DNA of 64,000 nt, taken from Methylobacterium sp. J-067 (GTDB lineage: Bacteria; Pseudomonadota; Alphaproteobacteria; Rhizobiales; Beijerinckiaceae). The DNA lies in NCBI RefSeq assembly GCF_022829465.1, contig NZ_JAKSXZ010000143.1, forward strand, positions 1 to 64,000. Direction: 5' to 3'. Each line of letters begins with the position of its first letter. Positions within the stretch are counted from its first letter, which is position 1. The translations under genes and the position numbers were made by a program. The notes below the pieces were generated by a model. It was not told the DNA's origin. It saw nothing but the letters and a program-made list of their open reading frames with translations, and made no database searches. Of the stretch, positions 8,534-17,097 are shown in pieces.

Positions 8534-9028
8534 ATGACCAAACGCCTTCGGACCATCGCCACCGGTCTCACGGCCCTGATCGCCAGTACGGGCGTGGGCC
8601 TCGCGCAGGACCATGGAACGCGCGGCGCGATCACCCTGCCGGATGCGGCGAGCGCGACCTACCAGCCGGGACCGCCGAACCTGCCGAAGGGCACGCAAAT
8701 CAGCATGGTCTCGGGCGATCCGAGCAAGCCCGGCCCCTTTGTCCTGCGGGTGAAGTTTCCCGCCAACACGGTGATCGCGCCTCACACCCATTCCGAGGCC
8801 GAGACGCTGACGATCCTCTCGGGCTCGATCTATCACGAGCACGGCACGACCATCGACAACGCGAAAGGCAAGGAGTTGCGTGCGGGGGGCTTCGTGTTCC
8901 TGCCTAAGGACATGCCGCATTCGCTCTGGACCACCGAGCAGTCTGTGGAGCTTCAGGTGAACGGCTCCGGGCCCTTCGGGTTGAACTACATCAACCCCGC
9001 CGACGACCCAAGCAAGTCGGCTCGATAA
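8534..9028 (+). CDS. Secreted cupin-domain protein
   Basis: From the ATG at 8534, preceded by GGGGAGGA, this encodes 164 residues: a signal peptide (TIATGLTALIASTGVGLAQ) and a single cupin domain. The metal-binding cupin motif 1 is visible as PHTHSEAETLTILSG with its His-His-Glu, and motif 2 as LPKDMPHSLWT with the final His. It is likely a periplasmic metal-binding beta-barrel; the substrate is unknown. The longer frame from 8492 would put extra residues before the signal peptide and is unlikely. The gene is not in an evident operon. Confidence 0.8.
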   Translation: MTKRLRTIATGLTALIASTGVGLAQDHGTRGAITLPDAASATYQPGPPNLPKGTQISMVSGDPSKPGPFVLRVKFPANTVIAPHTHSEAETLTILSGSIYHEHGTTIDNAKGKELRAGGFVFLPKDMPHSLWTTEQSVELQVNGSGPFGLNYINPADDPSKSAR

Positions 9029-9470
9029 ATCTAGCCGCGTACTGAACGCCTTATCCAAGGTGCCCGCCATGGGGGGCACCGCGTCCGCAAAGGCTGATCA
9101 TGCGGGAAGCGCGCCGCCTACGTCCGACCGGGTGGCTATGCACCTCTCTGCTACGCGAAAGACGTCGCGCCGGAGATGATCGCGGCGTACCGGACCGAGC
9201 ATTGAGCCGGTGATCTCCCTGTAAAGTAGGACTGAACGACAGAGCTTTTGGTGCTGCTCCACAAGTTGCTTGCACCTGCTCTATCAGCATCGCGTCGCGC
9301 TATTGATGGCGGTGATGGACGCTTGCAACGCGCGGTGGTGCGGGCGCGGGCGGGACTGGACCACAAAGTTCGAGATGCCCGCACTGCGGTACACAACACA
9401 GATGGGTGAACTGCTGGCGGCGAGAGGCCGAGTAAACGCTACCTCGCCCTCTCACCCGACGCAGCCCGGA
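9029..9470. other. Gene-poor stretch with a possible protein fragment
   Basis: In the frame open from about 9098 to the TGA at 9202-9207 there is a peptide containing VRPGGYAPLCYAKDVAPEMI and ending AAYRTEH. It reads like the C-terminus of a real protein but has no start, so it may be a decayed gene. The remainder shows no support for a gene. Confidence 0.3.
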
Positions 9471-9704
9471 TCAGAGGTCAGGAACCTCGGCCTCAAGCCA
9501 ATCCGCTGCAGCTTTCAGCGTCCCGAATTTGTGCGTCTCGGCTGTGAACGGGAAGGGGTAGGGCGGATTCTCGGTCAGCGTCTCGACCACCCAGTCGCCC
9601 TCGTAGCCGTCCTTGGACACCTCGCGAACGAGGCTGCCGACGACCTCGCCTTCGAGAAGTAGATCGAAGCTGCCCGGGGCGAGCCGTTGAAGGGTGTACG
9701 TCAT
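9471..9704 (-). CDS. Small hypothetical protein
   Basis: This 77-residue protein (MTYTLQRLAPGSFDLLLEGE start; TAETHKFGTLKAAADWLEAE near the end) has a beta-rich N-terminus and a C-terminal helix, a layout seen in many small alphaproteobacterial orphan proteins. It has no signal peptide or membrane segment. Base composition and amino-acid content look like genuine coding sequence. I do not recognise the family and the flanking regions are empty. Confidence 0.55.
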   Translation of the reverse strand: MTYTLQRLAPGSFDLLLEGEVVGSLVREVSKDGYEGDWVVETLTENPPYPFPFTAETHKFGTLKAAADWLEAEVPDL

Positions 9705-10292
9705 TGGGTTCTCGGAATGGAGGCCGCGCTAGGTGGCATCAGCGCGGCAACGCCGAATGAGCTTGTCGGTTCGACTCTCCGGCGCCCTGCGCTCCTGCAG
9801 GAGGCGTCATGCGCTTGCGTGGGCCAACCGTTTAAGCCACGCCGATCATCGGCTATGTCAGACGCCTGTGTGAGACGGATCGCGATTTTCAGCTAAGTGA
9901 TTGATACCGCTGGCGCGCTAGTCCAAACAAAAATGCGAATACCTATGTCATTGAGCTAGCTAAATAATTTTTTAGATCCGGGTGCTACTTGTCACGCCAC
10001 CGTCGGCGGTAAATCTTATTCAGCTGCAACGCACCCTTCGAAACCAGACGTTCTGCTATGCGCCCATCCCGGTCATTCGGCGGTTTCCAGCGACATTCTC
10101 AAAGCGGACATGGGCGAAATCGAGCGCCAAGCATAGAACTTGCGCTTCGTCGATACCCTACAGGAGATCCAGCGCACCCGGACCACGCCATCACCAACAA
10201 AGATGACGGCGCCTGCCCGCGTGCAGGCGCATTGTCAAGCTTATGACGTCCTCCCCCCGGGCTCGTCTACGGATACGGCGAGCACAGACTCC
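9705..10292. other. Gene-free stretch
   Basis: About 590 bp with short open frames of poor quality on both strands and lower GC content around 9920-9980. I see no recognisable gene, RNA or repeat. Confidence 0.4.
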
Positions 10293-11531
10293 TCATGGCG
10301 GCGCGCTCGTTCCACTGGTCAATGTTGCTAGTACAGAAGTCAGAACGTTCAGGCCAACTTGAATATCGGCCGTTTCGACGACGCCCGCCGCCCCCCACCC
10401 TACGCCGCCACGGCATCGGATGAGCGCCAAGCCGACCGGTCCCAGCAGGGCCATGTTCGCGGCGTCGGTGGCGACACCCTGCGCCAGCCTTACAGGGGGA
10501 TGTCCGGCGGCTTCCACGGCGCGCTCGAACAGGCGCACGATCCCGGGCTCGCAGCGGGTGGCGTCGGGGTCGATGCCCATGTCGATGCCGATCTCCAGCC
10601 GGCGACGCGCCGCGATCCCTTCGAACGCCGCGACGAGATCGGTCACGGCCGCGTTGCGCTCGGCATCGTCACAGGACAGGATGCACACCCCGAAGGTTGC
10701 GCGACCGGTGACCGTGAAAGTCGACATGGATTCGACGTCGACGCGCATGACCGTGACCGTGACACCTTTCCGCGCGGATCCGATCCGCTCGGCGTCGAGG
10801 ATGCATTCCGCCATGCCCGAAAGGGCGTCGCGCCGGCCCGACGTCGGCACCGTCGCGGCCCCGACGGCTTGTCCTGTCAGCGCGACGCGCAGGATCGACG
10901 ACGCCGACAGGGCGGGAACGATCCCGACCGGCGATCCCGCCCAGTCCAGCACCGGACCGGCTTCGGCCGCGATTTCGAGATAGGCGACGATCGCGTCGGC
11001 GGACCGCCTCGCGCCCGGCAGCATCTTGGGGTCGAGCCCCTGCGATTGCAGGGCTTCGTGCAGGGTGACGCCGTAATCGTCGTCCAAGTCCAGGGCGTCC
11101 CGGTCGAGCCGTCCGACGACGGCCCTGCTCCCGGGCCGTGGCAAGCCGAACCGCCCCGCCGCATCCGTGACGAGCGCGACGACCTCGATCGCGTGTCGCC
11201 AGGGTGCGCCCCCGCGGATCACGTCCCCGACGGCAGCGATGCCCGTCAGGAGGCCGAGCGTGCCGTCGTAGCGGCTGGCATCCTTTCGCGTATCGATGTG
11301 CCCGCCGATGACGACGGCCGGACCACCCGGAACCGATCCCTCGACCCGGCCGATGAGGTTGCCGATGGGATCGCGCCGGGTCGTCAGGCCTGCTTCCTCC
11401 ATCCAACCGCGAACGAGCCCTTCGGCCTCCGTTTGTTCCGGGCTGAAGACCCGCCGGGTCAGGTTCCACGGATACGCGCTGATCCGAGCGAGGCGTTCGA
11501 TGCGCTCGATGATGGTCGCGGTGGCGCTCAT
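10293..11531 (-). CDS. M20-family carbamoylase/allantoate amidohydrolase homologue lacking catalytic residues
   Basis: The 412-residue protein aligns by eye along its whole length with Zn-dependent N-carbamoyl-amino-acid hydrolases and allantoate amidohydrolases. GGHIDTRKDASRYDGTLG keeps the first His and Asp ligands, but the normal DEEG is DAAG, the HIEQG motif is IAAEAG, the HAGT motif is VGAATVPT, and the final SGAGHDA is QGVATDAAN. So the catalytic Glu and most metal ligands are gone while the fold-defining parts (GSRAVVG, RRDAL) remain. The frame is intact, suggesting a maintained non-catalytic or altered-chemistry protein. The ATG at 11531 overlaps the upstream gene stop by 4 bp (ATGA), so the two are translationally coupled. 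Confidence 0.8.
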   Translation of the reverse strand: MSATATIIERIERLARISAYPWNLTRRVFSPEQTEAEGLVRGWMEEAGLTTRRDPIGNLIGRVEGSVPGGPAVVIGGHIDTRKDASRYDGTLGLLTGIAAVGDVIRGGAPWRHAIEVVALVTDAAGRFGLPRPGSRAVVGRLDRDALDLDDDYGVTLHEALQSQGLDPKMLPGARRSADAIVAYLEIAAEAGPVLDWAGSPVGIVPALSASSILRVALTGQAVGAATVPTSGRRDALSGMAECILDAERIGSARKGVTVTVMRVDVESMSTFTVTGRATFGVCILSCDDAERNAAVTDLVAAFEGIAARRRLEIGIDMGIDPDATRCEPGIVRLFERAVEAAGHPPVRLAQGVATDAANMALLGPVGLALIRCRGGVGWGAAGVVETADIQVGLNVLTSVLATLTSGTSAPP

Positions 11532-11842
11532 GGCTGTCCATCGACGGGAGGGGTGGCACCGGCCGAGCAGCCGGGAAGTTCTTCCTGCGCCTTCGGCGTA
11601 ACCGCGATGTCGGCACCCCGGTATCGGTGCGCGATCATCTGCTGGTTCCGAATGAGCCCGATCGCCTTCCTGGCATCCCCGCCCTCGAACGTGCCGACCG
11701 TGGCGCCACAGAGCGTCAGGTCCGTCCGCTGATGGACCACGGAAACGAAGTCCGCCTTGGGCGGAGGCGCGGGATCGAGGCCGGCGGAGAGGACTTCGTC
11801 GCGCATCTGCTCGGGGGACAGCACGGGGCAAGCGTCAGCCAT
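11528..11842 (-). CDS. Small hypothetical protein coupled to M20 homologue
   Basis: This 104-residue protein starts at the ATG at 11842, which has GAGG six bases upstream; a TTG at 11863 is possible. It contains two or three Cys (ADACPVLS, TLCGATVG, LPGCSAG), a beta-rich KADFVSVVHQRTDLTLCG segment and a helix with RKAIGLIRNQQMIAHRYRG. It has no signal peptide. Its stop overlaps the start of the M20 homologue in an ATGA, so it is probably a partner of that protein. I do not recognise the family. Confidence 0.6.
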   Translation of the reverse strand: MADACPVLSPEQMRDEVLSAGLDPAPPPKADFVSVVHQRTDLTLCGATVGTFEGGDARKAIGLIRNQQMIAHRYRGADIAVTPKAQEELPGCSAGATPPVDGQP

Positions 11843-11956
11843 GGCAGCCTCATCTCGGATCAAGACGAGGCTGACCGCTGACCTGTCCGGAAATGCGACC
11901 CGTGCGTATCAATTCTTCGCAGCTAGGAGCGGGCGGGGCCGTTCGGGGGCCGCCCA

Positions 11957-13474
11957 TCAATCGCCGAACCATCGCGTCGCGGCTCGGCCGAGGGCCGCCT
12001 CGTCGGGAACGGTGTCGCTGGCCCAGGCGGCGATCCCGTCGGGCCGCAGCAGCACGGCTTGCAGGCCCATCCCATCCTGCGCGGTCCCTGCGCCATAACC
12101 GATCCGGGCGGGCCATCTTTGTGCGAGGGCTCGAAGCGACGGGCTCGACGTGAAGTCCAGGAGCAACCCCTTGCCGTTGCGCATCAGGGTGCCGACCCGC
12201 TGCCCGTCACTCAGCGCGAAGTCGGGAACGCTGCGCCCGATCAGCGGGTGATCCTCGCCAAGATCGTAGCGGAGCGAGACGCCACAGACGCGCTCGGCGA
12301 AATAGGTGGCCCCGTCCGGCGTCTCGATGAGGTCGCGCACGATGGCCTCGAGTGCGCGCGAACTCGGGCTCGGCCGCATCAGCGCAACTTGCGCCCGGGA
12401 CCAGTCGAGGACTCGCGCTCCAACCGGGTGCCGCTCGCGCTCGTAGCTGTCGAGGAGACCGGCCGGCGCATCACCGCGGATCGTGGCCGCAAGCTTCCAG
12501 CCGAGGTTCATCGCGTCGCCGATCCCGAGGTTGAGACCCTGACCGCCGAGCGGAGAATGGATATGCGCCGCATCGCCGGCGAGCAGCACACGGCCGTGGC
12601 GATACGCGCTCGCCTGATGGGCGCGGTCGGTCCAAGTGGTGGCAAGGTGGAGGTCGGTCACCGTGACGTCGGCGCCCGAGATTCTGCGCAGAACCCCCTC
12701 GACGTGTTCGCGGGTGATCGGCGCGGCGCGATGGAAGGCGCCCCCGTCGAAATCAGCCATCGCGAGCGTGCCGGGCGGCGTGAACAGATACATGCCCTGG
12801 GCGGTGTAGTGGCGGCCGGGCTTAAGAGCGTCCGCGTTGGCCAGCTCTGCCTGAACGGAGTAGCCGGTGAACTCCGGTTCGGTGCCGGTGAAGCCGAGGC
12901 CGGCGGCCTTGCGCACCGCACTGCGGGCGCCATCGCAGCCGACGAGCCAAAGTCCCCGGAACGATCGGCCGCCGGCCTGGACGACCACGGACTCATCGGT
13001 CTCTCTGAAGCCTTCGACACCCTCGCCCCGCAGGATCGTGATGCCCGACGCCTCCGCCCGCGTGGCCAGGACGGCTTCGATGCGCGCCAACTCGGCGGCG
13101 ATGCTGCTCACCGGGCCGGGCAGGCGATAGGGCCATCGCGTGGTGTCGATCCGGTCGTGGAAGAAGGGGATGCCGGCGAAATGACCACCCGGACGGCGGG
13201 CTTGCGCCATGAAGTGCGCCGTTCCGGGCGTGCCGGGGCCGGCCGCCTGGGCCGCGATCGGGTCCAGCAGGCCGCGGCGATCAAAACTCTCGATGGTCGG
13301 GACGGAGAGGCCGCGTAACCCGAACGGGGCGTGCTTCAACGGCGAGGACGGATCCCGCGCCCGTTCGAGAACCAGCACCGAGCAGCTGGCCAAGGACAAC
13401 TCGCAGGCGAGGACCAGGCCCACGGGACCTGCGCCGGCGATGATCGTGTCGTAGAGCGTGGGGGAAGCGGACAT
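11957..13474 (-). CDS. FAD-dependent aromatic-type monooxygenase
   Basis: This encodes a 505-residue class A flavin monooxygenase of the PheA/TfdB/MhpA type. The N-terminal GAGPVGLVLACEL binds the ADP of FAD; the middle LVGCDGARSAVRK is the DG motif that contacts FAD and NADPH; and LLAGDAAHIHSPLGGQGLNL is the GD motif. The C-terminal 120 residues form a thioredoxin-like domain without active cysteines, as in phenol hydroxylases. These enzymes hydroxylate aromatic rings in the cytoplasm using NAD(P)H and O2; the substrate is unknown. The ATG at 13474 has TGGAG 8 nt upstream. It is divergent from the TetX-like gene. Confidence 0.88.
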   Translation of the reverse strand: MSASPTLYDTIIAGAGPVGLVLACELSLASCSVLVLERARDPSSPLKHAPFGLRGLSVPTIESFDRRGLLDPIAAQAAGPGTPGTAHFMAQARRPGGHFAGIPFFHDRIDTTRWPYRLPGPVSSIAAELARIEAVLATRAEASGITILRGEGVEGFRETDESVVVQAGGRSFRGLWLVGCDGARSAVRKAAGLGFTGTEPEFTGYSVQAELANADALKPGRHYTAQGMYLFTPPGTLAMADFDGGAFHRAAPITREHVEGVLRRISGADVTVTDLHLATTWTDRAHQASAYRHGRVLLAGDAAHIHSPLGGQGLNLGIGDAMNLGWKLAATIRGDAPAGLLDSYERERHPVGARVLDWSRAQVALMRPSPSSRALEAIVRDLIETPDGATYFAERVCGVSLRYDLGEDHPLIGRSVPDFALSDGQRVGTLMRNGKGLLLDFTSSPSLRALAQRWPARIGYGAGTAQDGMGLQAVLLRPDGIAAWASDTVPDEAALGRAATRWFGD

Positions 13475-13867
13475 AGCTGGGCTCCAGGGTCGTTGTTCGA
13501 CCGGAGCGTTTCCCGAGCCCGAGATCCGCGCGGACGAACGGCCGGACGCGCAAGAGCGTCCTTCGTTCGTCGCGGGGATCTGCGGCACGGGGCCAAAGAC
13601 CAGAGCTTCCGTTACCGGAAGGACTTGGGCTTACCAAACCAAGTCTGCCTTTTCCGACATCGTCAGCGTAGCGCGACGGCGACATCAGCGCAACGGCCAC
13701 GCTCGATAGTATGCGGCATCCTGGCACAGAGACTGATCAGAAATTATACATCAGTGTACGGTTATTACCCCGTCACACCATCGATCTCTGCGCCGTCATT
13801 TCAAAACACAGTTCGCCTGCCCGGCGAGCGGATGATGTGTCGCGCGCTCACCCATCGGAGCCTTGCG
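13475..13867. promoter_or_regulatory. Divergent promoter region between two flavin monooxygenases
   Basis: The 393-bp gap separates two outward-facing monooxygenase genes. It includes a palindrome, TACA-TCAG-TGTA, at 13747-13758 within a relatively AT-rich segment, a plausible operator for the nearby TetR-family regulator. No other feature is clear. Confidence 0.4.
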
Positions 13868-15019
13868 ATGAGACATTGCTACGATCTGCAAGTCCACGGC
13901 CGCATCGCCATAGTCGGCGCCGGACCCGCCGGCCTGACCCTCGCCCACCTTTTGTTCAAGCGCGGCTTCCACATCGACGTGTACGAGCGCGACGCTTCGC
14001 GGGAGGCGCGGTCCCAGGGCGGTAGCCTCGACCTGCGGGCCGATGGCGGTCAGCGCGCGATGGACGCGGCGGGATTGCTCGATGCGTTCCGGGCCGAGTC
14101 CCGAGAGGACGCCAAGGCGTTCCGGATGCTCGACTCCACCGGCCGGGAAATGCCGAACGAAGGCGACGACACGCATCAGGATGCCGGCCCCGAGATCGAC
14201 CGCGGCGACCTCCGCAACCTGCTCCTCGACGCGCTCCCGGCCAATGTCCTCCACTGGGACCACCGGCTGGAGGCCGTCCGCGAGGCGGAGGATGGCCGTT
14301 GGCGCCTCGACTTTCGGGATCGAGAATCGGTGGTCGCCGACCTCGTCGTCGGCGCCGACGGCGTCGGATCCCGCGTGCGAGCACGCCTGACCCCGGTCCA
14401 GCCAGCCTATACCGGCATCACCATGGTCACCGCCGACATCCGCCGCGATCAGTGGCGCGGCTCAAGGCTGTCGGAGATCCTCGGCGAGGGTTCGGTGATG
14501 TTCGCCGGCAGCGGCAAGACCGTCTTCGTGCAGCGCTGCGCCCGCGACGCGATCATGCTGTACTACTCCTTGAACGTGCCGCAGGACTGGCCGGAGGGCG
14601 AGCCCTTCGACCTCACCGACACGCAAGCCGTGCTCGGCGCGGTGCGGGCCGCCTATGCCGACTGGTCGCCCGAGGTGATGGAGATGGTCACGCAGGTCGA
14701 GGGCGACTTGCAGCGCTGGCCGATTGCAGTGCTGCCCCCGGACCACCGGTGGGACACGCAGTCCGGCCTGACGATCCTCGGCGATGCCGCCCACGCCATG
14801 CCGCCCTTCACCGGCAAGGGCGTGAACTTGGCCCTGCTCGACGCCCTCGAACTCGCCGACGCCCTGACTACGGACCCCGCCGCCGGAATCGCGGAAGCGG
14901 TGGCGGGCTTCGAGCGTGGCATGCAGGCGCGCACGCGCATCGAGACCGGCGCCTGCCTGGAGGTCGGCAAGCAGATCTACGGCCTGGAGATGGAGTTCGG
15001 CGATGCCCGGCCGGCCTGA
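13868..15019 (+). CDS. TetX-like FAD-dependent monooxygenase
   Basis: From the ATG at 13868 (GGAG 7 nt upstream) this encodes 383 residues with a TetX-type layout: IAIVGAGPAGLTLAHLL (Rossmann FAD site), VYERDASREARSQGGSLDL matching the TetX pattern of a GG(S/T)LDL loop, EIDRGDLRNLLLDAL matching the NDLR element, DLVVGADGVGSRVR, and LGDAAHAMPPFTGKGVNLAL. Such enzymes hydroxylate tetracyclines or other polycyclic and aromatic substrates; most environmental homologues have unproven substrates. It heads a set with DUF3237 and a TetR regulator, which suggests an inducible catabolic or detoxification unit. The tetracycline link is an inference from family resemblance. Confidence 0.85.
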   Translation: MRHCYDLQVHGRIAIVGAGPAGLTLAHLLFKRGFHIDVYERDASREARSQGGSLDLRADGGQRAMDAAGLLDAFRAESREDAKAFRMLDSTGREMPNEGDDTHQDAGPEIDRGDLRNLLLDALPANVLHWDHRLEAVREAEDGRWRLDFRDRESVVADLVVGADGVGSRVRARLTPVQPAYTGITMVTADIRRDQWRGSRLSEILGEGSVMFAGSGKTVFVQRCARDAIMLYYSLNVPQDWPEGEPFDLTDTQAVLGAVRAAYADWSPEVMEMVTQVEGDLQRWPIAVLPPDHRWDTQSGLTILGDAAHAMPPFTGKGVNLALLDALELADALTTDPAAGIAEAVAGFERGMQARTRIETGACLEVGKQIYGLEMEFGDARPA

Positions 15020-15168
15020 CGCGAGGCTGGCGGCTCCTTCACCCGCCCTCCCCGCCAGCGCGGACGACCATGTTGCCATCTCCGACGCACTGCTGCGTTT
15101 CGCCGCCGGGGCGTGGTCCGAGGGCGAGGCCGGCGTATTGCTTTCGCGGTGAAATCCAGAGGACGGCG

Positions 15169-15648
15169 ATGGATGATCACACCCTCACCCTGACCCATGC
15201 TTTCACCTGTCGCGTTGCCTGCGGCGAGGTTTTTGAGATCGGCGCCGGGCCGCTCGGCGAGCGCCGTTGCTACACCATGACCGGCGGACGCATCGACGGA
15301 GACCGCTTCTCCGGCGACCTCGTGGGTCCGGAAAGCGACTGGATGATCACCGAGCCCGACGGCCTGATGCGGATGGACGTCCGCCTGCTCCTGCGCACGG
15401 ATGACGGTGCGTTAGTCGCGATTCGCTACTTCGGGCCGGCCCAACCCAGCGACGCCATGCGGCAGGCGCTCGCGGCCAACGAGCCCTCCGGCTTCGCCGA
15501 CCAGTCGATCCGCACACATTGGCTCCTGGAAACCGGAGACCCCCGCCATGCCTGGGTCAACCGAACGGTCTTCGTGGGCGAAGGCCGCGTCCGCCCGGCG
15601 GGACCGGGGACGATGGGATTCGAACACAAGGTCTACCGCGTCGGATAG
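15169..15648 (+). CDS. DUF3237 family protein
   Basis: This 159-residue protein matches the DUF3237 beta-barrel family: CRVACGEVFEIGAGPLGERR, then YTMTGGRIDGDRFSG, SDWMITEPDGLMRMDVRLLL with RTDDGALVAIRY, and a C-terminal HWLLETGDPRHAWVNRTVFV. The biochemical role of the family is not settled; members often lie beside oxidoreductases or aromatic degradation genes. The ATG at 15169 has AGAGGA 7 nt upstream. It follows the TetX-like gene by about 150 bp, a gap that holds a hairpin-like segment and a possible SnoaL-like gene fragment. Confidence 0.8.
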   Translation: MDDHTLTLTHAFTCRVACGEVFEIGAGPLGERRCYTMTGGRIDGDRFSGDLVGPESDWMITEPDGLMRMDVRLLLRTDDGALVAIRYFGPAQPSDAMRQALAANEPSGFADQSIRTHWLLETGDPRHAWVNRTVFVGEGRVRPAGPGTMGFEHKVYRVG

Positions 15649-15779
15649 CTGGACCGGACCCCGCCCGAGGCCGTGGACACGTCTGCTGTTGCGCCCACGC
15701 GCAGAAACCGCGATGGCCGTGCGCAACCGGCCGCATCTCCCTCGGTTTGCGTGGGGCGGCTCGGGCGGCGACGGAGCGG

Positions 15780-16334
15780 ATGCGCAAGGACGCGGAGCGG
15801 AATAGGCGGAAGCTGATCGAGGCCGCGGGCGCGACCATGCGCGAGAGCGGCGGTGACATGCCGATGGAGGTGATCGCCGAGCGGGCGGGCCTTACGCGCG
15901 GCACGCTCTACCGCAACTTCCCCCACCGCCAAGCGCTCTACGAGGCCGTGTTAGAGAACGATCTCGCTGAACTGATGGCCCGCATCGCCGAGGACGGCGA
16001 GGCCGACCCGCTCGCCTTCATCCGGCGGACGACCGAGCTGATGTCGGTCTACGACAAGTTCCTCGTCGCCCTGAGCGACATGGAGGACTACGACTTCGCC
16101 GCCAACCAAGACCGCATGGTAAAGGCCCTGCAAGGCCCCCTGGATGCCGCCAAGGCCCGTGGGGCGCTGCACCCGCACCTCACCGGCGAGGATATCCTCC
16201 TCGCCTGCCGGATGCTGGCGTCCCCGCTACATCTCGACGGAGAGCCGGACCGGGCGAAGGCGCTCGATCGCCGCCTCGCGCTCATGCTCCGGGGGCTCGG
16301 CGACCCGTCTCCGGGTCCCAGGGGCCAAGCCTGA
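15780..16334 (+). CDS. TetR-family transcriptional regulator
   Basis: From the ATG at 15780 (GGAG just upstream), this 184-residue repressor-type protein has an N-terminal TetR helix-turn-helix (RKLIEAAGATMRESG, then MEVIAERAGLTRGTLYRNFP) and a helical ligand-binding C-terminus of about 130 residues (GALHPHLTGEDILLACRMLA is typical). It is codirectional with the TetX-like and DUF3237 genes and probably controls them and itself. The inducer is unknown. Confidence 0.88.
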   Translation: MRKDAERNRRKLIEAAGATMRESGGDMPMEVIAERAGLTRGTLYRNFPHRQALYEAVLENDLAELMARIAEDGEADPLAFIRRTTELMSVYDKFLVALSDMEDYDFAANQDRMVKALQGPLDAAKARGALHPHLTGEDILLACRMLASPLHLDGEPDRAKALDRRLALMLRGLGDPSPGPRGQA

Positions 16335-16389
16335 CACCTGCTGGCCGCACAGGACTCTCCGTGACCTCGGAAGCGGAGACACTGCGCAT

Positions 16390-16764
16390 CTACGTCGCTT
16401 CCCCGTGGCGGCCGTGCGGTCGCAGGAGCTGTGGGTACCCGATGCGGTGGAGGAACTCGCCGCGCACCCGATCCATGACCGCGAACGCCACAGCTGCGCC
16501 GTCATCCGCCGGATCGACGAACACCCGCAACGGACGGCGGCCGAACGGGCGGCTGACGATCTCCACCACCGCCCGGCCGACCGCGCCAGGATCGGCCTCG
16601 GCGGGGACAGTGCCGGCCAGCGCCGCCTGTACGGCCTCGGCGACATTCTTGCCGTCGGCGTCACGCATCGAGGCGTAGGCGATGTGTCCGGCTCCGGCGA
16701 GGTCCTGGGCGATCATCCGCCCGAACCCGCTCAATGCACCGGTGACGAGGGCGATGAGCGCTAT
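16390..16764 (-). pseudogene. Short-chain dehydrogenase with internal deletion
   Basis: The frame joins the N-terminus of an SDR (LVTGALSGFGRMIAQDLA, then HIAYASMRDADGKN) directly to an SDR C-terminus (ADPGAVGRAVVEIVSRPFG, then VFVDPADDGAAV, DRVRGEFLHRIG). The roughly 180 central residues with the Ser-Tyr-Lys catalytic set are missing. The expected start position reads ATA at 16764, with AGGAGG seven bases before it, so the start codon may also have been lost. The upstream gene fragment ends 12 bp away, so the two were an operon. Confidence 0.7.
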
Positions 16765-16775
16765 GATCCGCCTCC

Positions 16776-17097
16776 TCAGACACCGTCGCCGTTCGCGCGG
16801 AGTACCTGCCCGTTCACCCAGCCGCCGTCGGGCCCGACCAGGAACGCGATCACGGCGGCGATGTCGTTGGGCTCGCCCAGGCGGCCGAGCGGAATTATCG
16901 TCGTGACCGCGGCCACCTGCTCCTCGGTCTTGCCGTCGAGGAGCAGGCGCGTCGCCACCGGGCCCGGTGCGACGGCGTTAACCGTGATCCGCTTCGGGCC
17001 GAGCTTCTTGGCGAGGATATGCGTCATCGCCTCGACCCCGGCCTTCGTGGCGGCTTTCCAAGCTCGGTTCGGGCCCGAGCGGCCGACCAGCATGTGG
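16776..17097 (-). pseudogene. Short-chain dehydrogenase 3' fragment
   Basis: About 107 codons encode the C-terminal third of a classical SDR: KAATKAGVEAMTHILAKKLG (with the Lys of the YxxxK site; the Tyr is replaced by Trp-neighbouring sequence at the break), RITVNAVAPGPVATRL, GRLGEPNDIAAVIAFL, and the terminal GGWVNGQVLRANGD. The N-terminal cofactor domain is absent; homology stops near 17097, where plus-strand amiC sequence begins. It is a non-functional remnant. Confidence 0.75.

Noticed and set aside
9764..9790. GGTTCGACTC resembling a tRNA T-arm
   Set aside because: The flanking bases do not form the T-stem, and no anticodon or acceptor stems are present upstream.
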